Assembly: GCA_034667225.1 (NCBI GenBank)
Contig: JAXDKG010000014.1
Span: 124,001-188,000, forward strand
Length of the DNA stretch: 64,000 nucleotides
Origin: DATMER01 sp034667225
GTDB taxonomy: Bacteria > Acidobacteriota > Thermoanaerobaculia > Multivoradales > UBA5704
Direction: 5' to 3'
Part shown: positions 33,615-41,451 of the stretch, in pieces
How the letters are laid out: every line of letters starts with the position of its first letter
Position numbering within the stretch: the first letter of the stretch is position 1
Translations under genes and position numbers: made by a program
Notes under the pieces: generated by a model
Told to the model about the DNA's origin: nothing
What the model saw: only the letters and a program-made list of their open reading frames with translations
Databases searched by the model: none

Positions 33615-33633
33615 GCGGGGGCGGAGCGTATCA

Positions 33634-34407
33634 CTAGCGATCCGCCAGCCATTCGAGGAAGCGCCGCACTTCGCCGGGATCGCGCAGCCCGTAGGAGGCC
33701 GCGGTGGGGCGGGGCTCTTCGGCGACGAGGATGCCGATGCCTTGCTTCTCGATGACCCGGAAGGCGTCTTCGTCGGTGACGTCGTCGCCGAGGTAGATCG
33801 GGACCTCTGCGAAGAGATTCAGGGTGTCCATCATCCAGAGGAGGGCCTGGCCCTTGTCCCAGTCCAGGTCCGGGCGCAGCTCGAAGAGCTTTTTGCCGTG
33901 GGCTTTGCGCAGGCCGGGATGGGCGGATGCGACCTCGTCCACGGCCCGCTCGATGCGCGGCAGGTCTTCTTCCCGGGCCAGGCGGAAGTGGATGGAGATC
34001 GCGAAGCGCTTGGGCTCGATCAGCACTCCCTCGAGCCCCGACAACTCCCGGCGCAGCGCTTCCGCGGCGCTGTCGATCCGAGCCGGAATGCCCTCGCCGA
34101 CTTCGTGGCGGAAGCCCGGTCCGGCAATGTCGTAGCCATGGCTGCCGGCATAGGAAAGGCCGTCGAGGCCCACCAGGGAGGTTACGTCCTCCCGGCCGCG
34201 GCCGGAGAGGATGCCCACTGAATAGCGCTGCGCGAGCCGGCGCACTACCTCGCGGGTTTCCTCGGGCAGGGTCGCCATCTCGGGGCGCGGCGCGATGGGG
34301 GAGAGGGTGCCATCGTAGTCGAGGAACACGGCGGGACGGCGGCCATCCAGCCGGCGCCCGATCTCGTCGCGGCTCTTCAAAGCAGATGGGAGAGCTCGTT
34401 GGCTCAT
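33634..34407 (-). CDS. otsB: Trehalose-6-phosphate phosphatase
   Basis: 257 residues. HAD-family motifs: VFLDYDGTLSPIA (nucleophile Asp and acid Asp), SGRGREDV, and YLGDDVTDEDAF (metal-binding Asp pair). KKLFELRPDLDWDKGQALLW is typical of OtsB. It removes phosphate from trehalose-6-phosphate, completing trehalose synthesis together with the adjacent synthase on the same strand. Between the two genes sits an intergenic hairpin repeat. The pathway protects against desiccation and osmotic stress. Confidence 0.93.
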   Translation of the reverse strand: MSQRALPSALKSRDEIGRRLDGRRPAVFLDYDGTLSPIAPRPEMATLPEETREVVRRLAQRYSVGILSGRGREDVTSLVGLDGLSYAGSHGYDIAGPGFRHEVGEGIPARIDSAAEALRRELSGLEGVLIEPKRFAISIHFRLAREEDLPRIERAVDEVASAHPGLRKAHGKKLFELRPDLDWDKGQALLWMMDTLNLFAEVPIYLGDDVTDEDAFRVIEKQGIGILVAEEPRPTAASYGLRDPGEVRRFLEWLADR

Positions 34408-34414
34408 TTTGGCT

Positions 34415-34441
34415 CCCTCTCCCCCGGCACGGGGGAGAGGG
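34415..34441. repeat. Palindromic CCCTCTCCCCC/GGGGGAGAGGG hairpin
   Basis: Perfect 11-bp arms around GGCAC, between otsA and otsB, followed by a G-rich run. It is the common intergenic CCCTCTCCC...GGGAGAGGG type of REP-like element. It may modulate read-through from otsA into otsB. Confidence 0.75.
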
Positions 34442-34462
34442 CTGGGGAGAGGGGGGAGGGGA

Positions 34463-35953
34463 TCAATTCCAGCTTTCCTCGACGCTCATCGACGGGAAAT
34501 ACTCCTTGGGCGCCCGGAGGTCCTCGGTCACTTCGCCCAGGGCGGCGCGGAGGTAGTAGTCCACCCACCAGAAGATGTCCTGCTCGCGGAGGATCTCCTG
34601 CATGCGGCGCATCCGTTGCTGCCGCTCCTCGTCGTCCATCTCCATGGCCTGGTGGAGCGCATCGGCCATGCCCTCGATGTCGTGCGGGTTGACCGCCAGC
34701 GCTCCTTCCTGGAGCTGCGCCACTGCGCCGGCGAACTCGGAGAGGACCAGCACGCCAGAGGCCTCGATCTGGCAGGCGACGAACTCTTTGGCGACCAGGT
34801 TCATCCCGTCCTTGATGGAGGTGACGAAGCAGACCCGGGCCATGCGGTAGAGGGCTAGGAGGTCGCCCGACGAGAGGCTCTTGTAATGGTAATGGACGGG
34901 CACCCAGCCGGCCATGGAGAACTCGCCGTTGATCTCCCCTACGAGCTGATCCACCGCCGCCTTGAGGGCCTGGTACTCCGGTACCCCCTCGCGGCTGGGC
35001 ACCACGACCTGGAACAGGATCACCTTCTCGCGCAGCTCGCGGAAGCGCCGCAGGGCGTCGCGATAGGCCTCCAGCCGTTCGAGCAGCCCCTTGGTGTAGT
35101 CCAGCCGGTCGACTCCCACGATGAGCTCGAAGGGACCGATCTTCCCCCGCATGTCGGCGATGCGCGCTTCGACCTCCTCGGAGCGGGCGCCCTCTTCGAA
35201 ATGGGCGTAGTCGATGCCGATGGGGAAGGAGCCGACGCGGATCGTCCGTGAGCCCACACGGACGCGGGCGATCGGGCCTTCCTCGTCGATCTCGGCCTCG
35301 GGCAGCAGGTTTTCTATGCAGGTCAGGAAGTTGCGGCTGTCGCGCGGGGTCTGGAAGCCGAGGAGGTCGTAGGCCAGCAGGGCGTTCAGGATCTGGGCGC
35401 GCCAGGGCAGCTTCAGGAAGATGTCCAGCGGCGGGAAAGGGATATGGAGGAAGAAGCCCACCTGGCGCTCTTCCCGCTCGCGGATGAAATGGGCCACGTG
35501 GATGAGCTGATAGTCGTGCACCCAGATGAAGTCGTCTTCGCCGCTCTGCTCGATCACGGACTCGGCGAACTTCTCGTTGACCTTCAGGTAGGCGTACCAG
35601 TACGAGGGCTCGAAGTCGCAGCGGTCCAGGAGGTCGTGGAACAGGGGCCAGAGGATGGCGTTGGAGAATCCCTCGTAGAAGCCTTTTACCTCGTCCGCGG
35701 AGAGCAGCACCGGTACCAGCTCGTAGCCGCGCTCCTGGCGGTCTTCCTCGAGAACTTTTTCCCAGTCGCCCCCCTCGTCGAGAGGGAGCCCGGGCCAGCC
35801 GATCCAGACGCCGCCGCGGTTCGAGAGCACCGGCGCGAGAGCGCTGACCAGCCCGCCGGAGCCCGGCTTGAGGGTCCATTGGTCTTTCTTCCTCTCCAGG
35901 ACGATGGGGAGGCGGTTCGAGACGACGAGGAGGCGGTACGACAGCGGACTCAA
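34463..35953 (-). CDS. otsA: Trehalose-6-phosphate synthase (GT20)
   Basis: About 496 residues. GT20 motifs: RLLVVSNRLPIVLERK, GSGGLVSALAPVL, GVWIGWPGLP, FSNAILWPLFHDL, FIWVHDYQLIHV, FFLHIPFPPLDIF, GVDRLDYTKGLLER, SIKDGMNLVAKEFVACQ, LSEFAGAVAQLQ. It joins UDP-glucose and glucose-6-phosphate to trehalose-6-phosphate. The start is unsure: the frame is open to 36058, every upstream start candidate is TTG (35953, 35974, 36058), none has a good ribosome site, and 36058 would overlap the divergent patatin gene. I chose 35953, just ahead of the conserved VVSNRLP. Confidence 0.92.
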   Translation of the reverse strand: MSPLSYRLLVVSNRLPIVLERKKDQWTLKPGSGGLVSALAPVLSNRGGVWIGWPGLPLDEGGDWEKVLEEDRQERGYELVPVLLSADEVKGFYEGFSNAILWPLFHDLLDRCDFEPSYWYAYLKVNEKFAESVIEQSGEDDFIWVHDYQLIHVAHFIREREERQVGFFLHIPFPPLDIFLKLPWRAQILNALLAYDLLGFQTPRDSRNFLTCIENLLPEAEIDEEGPIARVRVGSRTIRVGSFPIGIDYAHFEEGARSEEVEARIADMRGKIGPFELIVGVDRLDYTKGLLERLEAYRDALRRFRELREKVILFQVVVPSREGVPEYQALKAAVDQLVGEINGEFSMAGWVPVHYHYKSLSSGDLLALYRMARVCFVTSIKDGMNLVAKEFVACQIEASGVLVLSEFAGAVAQLQEGALAVNPHDIEGMADALHQAMEMDDEERQQRMRRMQEILREQDIFWWVDYYLRAALGEVTEDLRAPKEYFPSMSVEESWN

Positions 35954-36050
35954 GGCGGGAGGAATGGGGTGCAAGCCCTGAGCCAGGGGGTGAGGGGTCC
36001 GGGATGCTACGATGCCCGGGCTCGCCGCACCTAGCTTGCAGGAGGTTCCA

Positions 36051-37127
36051 ATGCGCAAGGCCGTCTTTGCCCTTTCCTTAGCCGTTGCCCTGTCCGGTTG
36101 TCACGCCAGCCCGAAGTACGTCTGCGCTCCGGCGAAGCCGGCTGCCTGTTCGCTCCCTCTCTGCCAGGTGATTGCTCAGAATCCGCCGAAGCGCGACCTC
36201 CGGAACCTGGCGCTCGAAGGGGGCGGCGTCAAGGGCCTGGCCTATCCGGGCGCGCTCAAGGTGCTGCAATCGGAAGGCATCCTGCCGAAGATCGAAAGGG
36301 TGGCCGGCACCTCCGCGGGCTCGATCGTGGCCGCCCTGATCGCCCTCGGTTACACCCCGGAGCAGATGCAGGCGCTGATGCTCGACCTCGACTTCAAGCA
36401 GTTCGAGGATGGCAGCACGCTCGGCGGCCCCGAGCGCTTCTTCAGGAAGTTCGGCTGGTTCAAGGGGGACTATTTCCTCCAATGGATGCAGTGCCGCGTC
36501 AAGGAGCAGACCGGCAACCAGAACGCCACTTTCGCCGACCTGGCCCAGGAGCACCTCGCCGACAGCGCGAAGTTCAAGGATCTCTTCGTGCTCTCGAACG
36601 ATCTCTCACGGCGCCGCTCCCAGGTGTTCTCCAAGGACACCTCGCCCGATCTGCCGATCGCGCAGGCGGTGCGGGCGTCGATGTCGATCCCTCTCTTCTT
36701 CGAGGGGTTCTACATCGACGATGCCCTGTTCGGGGAGACCGGACAGAAGCAGGACCTGTTCGTGGACGGCGGCGTGCTCGACAATTACCCGATCGAGCTC
36801 TTCGATCAGAACGGGGTCAACCCGCAGACGCTCGGACTCTTCCTCTTCAACCAGGGAGCGCCCGTGAATCCGGATACCAGGATCGACAGCTTCCCGGAGT
36901 ACGCCCGGGCTTTGTTCGAGGCGCTGTTGTATGTCCAGGTCAATGCCTTCAACAACAATCCTGACGACCAGAAGCGGACGATCAAGATCAACGACCTGGG
37001 GGTCACTACGACGGATTTCAGCCTTTCGAACGAGATGAAGTGCAAGCTCGTCCAGCAAGGGGTCATCGACGCCTGCAAATATTTCGGCGGACAGGCTCAG
37101 CCCGCTCCAATAGGCGAACTACAATAG
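36051..37127 (+). CDS. Patatin-like phospholipase lipoprotein
   Basis: 358 residues from the ATG at 36051 (AGGAGGTTCC upstream). Lipoprotein signal (LSLAVALSGCHAS). Patatin motifs: LALEGGGVKGLAYPG (oxyanion hole), AGTSAGSIVAAL (nucleophile Ser in GxSxG) and FVDGGVLDNYPI (catalytic Asp in DGG). Probably a periplasmic or surface acyl hydrolase. The extra Cys-rich stretch after the lipobox (KYVCAPAKPAACSLPLC) is unusual. Divergent from otsA with essentially no gap. Confidence 0.92.
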   Translation: MRKAVFALSLAVALSGCHASPKYVCAPAKPAACSLPLCQVIAQNPPKRDLRNLALEGGGVKGLAYPGALKVLQSEGILPKIERVAGTSAGSIVAALIALGYTPEQMQALMLDLDFKQFEDGSTLGGPERFFRKFGWFKGDYFLQWMQCRVKEQTGNQNATFADLAQEHLADSAKFKDLFVLSNDLSRRRSQVFSKDTSPDLPIAQAVRASMSIPLFFEGFYIDDALFGETGQKQDLFVDGGVLDNYPIELFDQNGVNPQTLGLFLFNQGAPVNPDTRIDSFPEYARALFEALLYVQVNAFNNNPDDQKRTIKINDLGVTTTDFSLSNEMKCKLVQQGVIDACKYFGGQAQPAPIGELQ

Positions 37128-37148
37128 ACGGACTGCAAGGAGGTGGGA

Positions 37149-37757
37149 ATGGGTGTCGAGGAGCAGATCCAAGCTGGTGAGGAGGTCATCTACCGCGCGC
37201 ACGTCACGCGGATTTCGCTGGTGCCGTGGGTATTCGGGCTCGTTCTGGTGGTCGCCGGGGCGGCGATCGCATGGCAGTACGCCCCCGAGCCGACGATTCT
37301 GATCGCGGCGGGCGCGCTCGCCTTGATTCTGGCCGTCATGATTCTCTGGAAGCTCCTGGTGCTCCGTTCCTTCGAGCATGTGCTGACGAACCGGCGGATG
37401 ATCCAGCAGACCGGGATCTTCCACAAGCGCTCCATGGACGCGCCGCTCGACAAGGTGAACAACGTCGAGCACTGGCAGACGCTGTGGGGGAGGATCCTCG
37501 GCTACGGCGACGTGGAGATCGACACGGCGAGCGAGCACGGTGCGACCCGCTTCAAGAACATCGCCCGGCCGCTGGATTTCAAGAACGCCATCGTCGGCGC
37601 GACCGAGGCCTACCGTTCCCGCCGCTTCGCCCCCGCGGCTCCAATTGCCACTTCCGGCGCCGACCGCCTGCGCCAGCTCAAGGGTCTCCTCGACGACGGG
37701 CTGATCTCGCAGGAGGAGTTCGAGATGAAGAGGCAGAAGCTGCTCGAAGAGATCTGA
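37149..37757 (+). CDS. Membrane PH-domain protein with C-terminal SHOCT
   Basis: 202 residues from the ATG at 37149, 5 bases after AAGGAGG; a GTG at 37143 overlaps the ribosome site. Two N-terminal transmembrane helices (LVPWVFGLVLVVAGAAIAW, ILIAAGALALILAVMILW) lead to a bacterial PH domain (FEHVLTNRRMIQQTGIFHKR then LDKVNNVEHWQTLWGRILG) and a C-terminal short oligomerisation domain (RLRQLKGLLDDGLISQEEFE). YdbT-like scaffolding protein of unknown partner. Confidence 0.88.
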   Translation: MGVEEQIQAGEEVIYRAHVTRISLVPWVFGLVLVVAGAAIAWQYAPEPTILIAAGALALILAVMILWKLLVLRSFEHVLTNRRMIQQTGIFHKRSMDAPLDKVNNVEHWQTLWGRILGYGDVEIDTASEHGATRFKNIARPLDFKNAIVGATEAYRSRRFAPAAPIATSGADRLRQLKGLLDDGLISQEEFEMKRQKLLEEI

Positions 37758-37781
37758 GGCCTCTGTTACCATGGGGCGGTA

Positions 37782-40700
37782 ATGCTTCGTAACCCGCTCC
37801 CCGCCGACCTCTGCCTGACCGACCTGATCGACGAGCTGCGACGGGACTCCAGGCTCGGTCCGCAGCTCGTCCATCAGGCCTACCTGCCGGGGAGCCCTGA
37901 GGTCTTCGAGGATCTCGATCCGCCCTTGGCCCCTCCCCTTGCCGAGGCGCTCAGCCGCGGGGGCGTGTCCCGGCTCTGGAAGCACCAGGCCGAGGGGATC
38001 GCGGCCGTGCGGCGAGGTCAGGACGTGCTGGTCACGACGCCCACGGCCTCGGGCAAGTCGCTCATTTTCCAGGTGCCGGCTTTGGAGGAGGCGCTCCGCG
38101 GCGGCCCGGGGCATGGGCTGTTCCTCTTTCCTCTGAAGGCGCTCGGGCAGGACCAGCGCGGGAAGTTTTCGAAGCTCGCGGCGGAGGCCGGGCTCTCTCC
38201 CGAGGTGGGCGGGTGCGAGATCTACGACGGCGACACCCCGGCCGCGAAGCGCACCGCCATCCGCAAGAATTTCCCGCGGGTGATCGTCTCGAATCCCGAC
38301 ATGCTCCATCTCGCCGTGCTCGGCCACTGGACCGGCTGGGGGCCGTTCCTGGCCGACCTGCGCTGGATCGTGCTCGACGAGCTGCACACCTACCGCGGGA
38401 TCTTCGGCAGCCACTTCCATCACGTGCTCCAGCGCTTCCTCCGCCTCTGCCGGTCGGTCGGGGGAGATCCGGTGATCATCGCCTCCTCGGCCACGGCGGC
38501 CAACGCCGGCGAGTTCGCGCAGACGCTCACCGGCCGCAAGTTCCACTGGATCCAGGAATCCGGCGCGCCACGCGAGGGCAGGCACCTGCTGCTGTACCGG
38601 CCGGAGGCGAGCCCCTACACGCTGGCCCTCCAGCTCTTCATCCGCCTGGTCAACGCCGGGCTCAAGACGATCGTATTTACCAAAGCGCGGCGCATCACCG
38701 AACTGCTCTACTCCTGGCTGCGGCGGGAGGACCCTGACCTCGCCGCGCGGGTGGCGAGCTACCGCGCCGGCTTCCTCCCCGAGGAGCGGCGGCGGATCGA
38801 GCGCTCCCTGTTCGAAGGCAAGCTCGACGGGGTCATCTCGACCTCGGCACTGGAGATGGGGATCGACGTGGGCGGCCTCGACGCCTGCATTCTGGTGGGC
38901 TACCCCGGCAGCATGATGGCCACCTGGCAGCGCTCGGGCCGGGTGGGGCGGGACGGCCGCGAGTCGATCACGGCCATGGTGGCGCTCCCGGATGCGCTCG
39001 ATCAGTACTTCCTCGATCATCCCGAGGAGCTGATCGGCCGGCCCTGCGAGCGCCTGATCGTGGACCCCGAGAACGATCCGGTCTCCCGCGCTCATCTCGT
39101 CTGCGCCGCCTCGGAGATGCCGCTCTGCCGGCAGGACGACCATCCCTACATGGACCGGCACGCGCAGAGGCTCGATCTTCTGCTGCGCCAGGGGCATCTG
39201 TTCGAGGCGGTGGACGGCGGCGACCTCTACTGCCTGCGCCGCCGGCCGCAGCGGCACGTGAACCTGCGCGGGACGGGGGAGACTTTCGCCATCCTCGACG
39301 AGGGGCGGGAGGGGAGGATGATCGGCACGGTCGACGGCGTGCGGGTGCTCCATGAATGCCATCCCGGGGCGATCTACCTCCACGCCGGCCGGCAGTTCGA
39401 GGTGCTGGCGTTGGAGCGGGAGGAGCGGCGGGTGCGCGTCAAGGCCGTGGACGTGGAGTGGTTCACCTCGCCCTTGACGGAGAAGGAGACCGAGATCCTG
39501 GAGGTCCTCAAGGAGAGGACGGATGGCCCTCTGCACGCCTGGCTGGGCCGGCTCAAGGTGACCGAGCGGGTGGTCGGCTTCGAGCGCAAGCGGATCTACG
39601 GCCAGGAGACGATCGATCAGACCCCTCTCGACCTGCCGCCCATGCATTTCGAGACGGTGGGCCTTTGGTGGGCCGCGCCGCGGGAGATCGAGGAGACTTT
39701 GCGGCAGGCGGGCGAGCATTTCATGGGCTCGCTGCACGCGTCGGAGCACGCCTCGATCTCACTCTTCCCGCTGCTGGCGCTGTGCGACCGCGGGGATATC
39801 GGGGGAATCTCGTACTCGTTCCAGCCGCAGGTGGGGAGCGGCGCGGTGTTCATCTACGACGGCCATCCCGGCGGGGTGGGGATCGCGGCGCGCGGGTTCG
39901 AGGATCTGCCGGATCTGCTCGGGCGTGTCCGCACGGTGCTCGAAGGTTGCCCATGCGAGACGGGCTGCCCGTCCTGCACCCACTCGCCCAAGTGCGGCAA
40001 CGGCAACCGGCCGCTGGATAAGCCGGGAGCGGCGCGGTCGCTCCGCCTGCTTCTGGGGGCGGAAGACCCCGTGATCCCCTGGGGAGCGCCTCAGCCGCTG
40101 GATCTGCGGGCAGCGGTCGGCAGACCGCCTGAGTCTGAACCGACTCCTCAACCCGATCCCGAGCCTCCGCCCGCCCGGGAGGGGGCAAGCCCCTCCCCTA
40201 CATTCCCATTCCCAGGGAACGGCAGCCTGTTCGTCCTTGCCCGGACGGGCGATCCCCATACGATCCTGTTCGACCTGGAGACGCTGCGGGCGGCTTCGGA
40301 GGTCGGCGGGTGGGCGAACATCCATCGGATGGGGCTGGCCTTGGGGGTCCTCTGTCATCTGGAGGAGGGGCGGTTCGAGGTCTACCGGGAGGGCGACGTG
40401 CGGGATCTGGTCGAGGCCCTGCGGCGCGCCACGCTGGTGATCGGCTTCAACTCCCGGCGGTTCGACTACCAGGTCCTCACCGGCTACACCGGGGAGAACT
40501 ACAACCGGATGCTGCCTACCCTGGACCTCCTGGAGGACATTGCCCGCCGCATCGGGTTCCGGGTGGGGATGGGGCACCTTGCCAAGGAGACGCTCGGGCT
40601 GGGCAAGTCGGCCGACGGTCTCCAATCCCTCCAATGGGTTCGGGAGGGGAGGCTCGACCTCGTCGAGGAGTACTGTCGCAAGGACGTCGAGATCCTCCGT

Positions 40701-40790
40701 GATCTCTATCTCCATGGCCGCAGGGAAGGCTGCCTGTTCTATCGGGACCGCCAGCGCGACGTGCGGCTGAAGTTCTGTGTCGAGTGGTGA
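37782..40790 (+). CDS. MrfA-like DEAD/DEAH helicase fused to a DEDDy exonuclease (MrfB-like)
   Basis: 1002 residues. Helicase core (about 50-450): TTPTASGKSLIF (Walker A), IVLDELHTYRG (motif II), IASSATAAN (III), GVISTSALEMGIDVGG, QRSGRVGRDGRES. The C-terminal helicase region ends in the CPCETGCPSCTHSPKC Cys cluster of the YprA/MrfA family (DUF1998). A Pro-rich linker (about 785-815) joins a DEDDy exonuclease: ILFDLETLRAA (DxE), IGFNSRRFDYQVL and VEEYCRKDVEILRDLY (YxxxD). In Bacillus these are two genes, mrfA and mrfB, acting in mitomycin-type repair; here they are one polypeptide. The linker DNA contains a GGGAGGGG/CCCCTCCC hairpin. Confidence 0.9.
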   Translation: MLRNPLPADLCLTDLIDELRRDSRLGPQLVHQAYLPGSPEVFEDLDPPLAPPLAEALSRGGVSRLWKHQAEGIAAVRRGQDVLVTTPTASGKSLIFQVPALEEALRGGPGHGLFLFPLKALGQDQRGKFSKLAAEAGLSPEVGGCEIYDGDTPAAKRTAIRKNFPRVIVSNPDMLHLAVLGHWTGWGPFLADLRWIVLDELHTYRGIFGSHFHHVLQRFLRLCRSVGGDPVIIASSATAANAGEFAQTLTGRKFHWIQESGAPREGRHLLLYRPEASPYTLALQLFIRLVNAGLKTIVFTKARRITELLYSWLRREDPDLAARVASYRAGFLPEERRRIERSLFEGKLDGVISTSALEMGIDVGGLDACILVGYPGSMMATWQRSGRVGRDGRESITAMVALPDALDQYFLDHPEELIGRPCERLIVDPENDPVSRAHLVCAASEMPLCRQDDHPYMDRHAQRLDLLLRQGHLFEAVDGGDLYCLRRRPQRHVNLRGTGETFAILDEGREGRMIGTVDGVRVLHECHPGAIYLHAGRQFEVLALEREERRVRVKAVDVEWFTSPLTEKETEILEVLKERTDGPLHAWLGRLKVTERVVGFERKRIYGQETIDQTPLDLPPMHFETVGLWWAAPREIEETLRQAGEHFMGSLHASEHASISLFPLLALCDRGDIGGISYSFQPQVGSGAVFIYDGHPGGVGIAARGFEDLPDLLGRVRTVLEGCPCETGCPSCTHSPKCGNGNRPLDKPGAARSLRLLLGAEDPVIPWGAPQPLDLRAAVGRPPESEPTPQPDPEPPPAREGASPSPTFPFPGNGSLFVLARTGDPHTILFDLETLRAASEVGGWANIHRMGLALGVLCHLEEGRFEVYREGDVRDLVEALRRATLVIGFNSRRFDYQVLTGYTGENYNRMLPTLDLLEDIARRIGFRVGMGHLAKETLGLGKSADGLQSLQWVREGRLDLVEEYCRKDVEILRDLYLHGRREGCLFYRDRQRDVRLKFCVEW
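40177..40197. repeat. REP-like hairpin inside the helicase-exonuclease linker
   Basis: GGGAGGGG, GCAAG, CCCCTCCC, followed by CTACA, resembling one arm of the genome's REP-type GTAGGGG...CCCCTAC elements. It lies in coding DNA for the Pro-rich linker, so it appears to have been inserted and kept in frame. Confidence 0.6.
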
Positions 40791-40841
40791 GGGCTGTGCA
40801 CGCACCTTGCAACCCTCCTCTGAGCTGAGGAGGATTCGCCA

Positions 40842-41363
40842 ATGAATCACCGATCTGCCTTACCCATTCTCGTCCGGCCCTTTCTGGTGGTGGCCGGCGT
40901 TCTCGCCCTGCTTTCGCTCGCCGGCTGCGCCGGCGCCGGCCTGGGCAACGTCTTCCGCGAGCCCGATGTCGACGTCGTAGGCGCCGAGCTGACCCGCACC
41001 GGCCTCTCGGGGGCCGACGTCCTCTTCGAGTTCGAGGTGGAGAACCGCAACGGGATCGCCCTCGTTCTCGACGGCTTCAACTACAAGATCCGCCTGAACG
41101 AGAAGCCGCTTCTCGACGGCCGCCAGAGCCAGCGCACCGAGATCGCCGCCAATGCCGACAGCCGGGTCAGGCTGCCCGTGACCTTCCAATACGACGACGT
41201 CCTGCGGGTCCTGGAGACCCTGGACAACAGGGACGATCCCACTTACGAGCTGACGGCGGACTTCCAGTTTGCCGTCCCCGTGCTCGGGACCGTCACCGTC
41301 CCCGTCACCAAGAGGGGACAGCTTTCCCTCGACCGGCTTCTCCGTATGGGCATCGGACGGTAA
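40842..41363 (+). CDS. LEA type 2 (WHy) domain lipoprotein
   Basis: 173 residues. Lipoprotein signal (LVVAGVLALLSLAGCAGAG). The mature part has a WHy/LEA14 pattern: VVGAELTRTGLSGADVLFEF, EVENRNGIALVLDGFNYKI, RLNEKPLLDG, then the VTFQYDDVL strand. The family includes desiccation and stress proteins and cell-envelope lipoproteins. The ATG has GAGGA upstream. A short hairpin (CCCCCGC/GCGGGGG, 41397-41413) follows the stop. Confidence 0.87.
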   Translation: MNHRSALPILVRPFLVVAGVLALLSLAGCAGAGLGNVFREPDVDVVGAELTRTGLSGADVLFEFEVENRNGIALVLDGFNYKIRLNEKPLLDGRQSQRTEIAANADSRVRLPVTFQYDDVLRVLETLDNRDDPTYELTADFQFAVPVLGTVTVPVTKRGQLSLDRLLRMGIGR

Positions 41364-41396
41364 AACCTCTCCCCTCTTTTTGCGTACCAGATACAG

Positions 41397-41413
41397 CCCC
41401 CGCATGGCGGGGG
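41397..41413 (+). terminator. Small GC hairpin in the LEA2-amidohydrolase gap
   Basis: CCCCCGC, ATG loop, GCGGGGG. No T-tract. It could end the LEA2 message or sit in the 5' leader of the amidohydrolase, 39 bases ahead of its start. Confidence 0.4.
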
Positions 41414-41451
41414 TGTGTCCATTTGGATTGGAACTTTCTGGGGAGAATTCG

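Noticed and set aside
37119..39749. An 876-codon minus-strand frame
   Set aside because: Antisense of the PH-SHOCT and helicase genes, which carry clear motifs; the frame has none.
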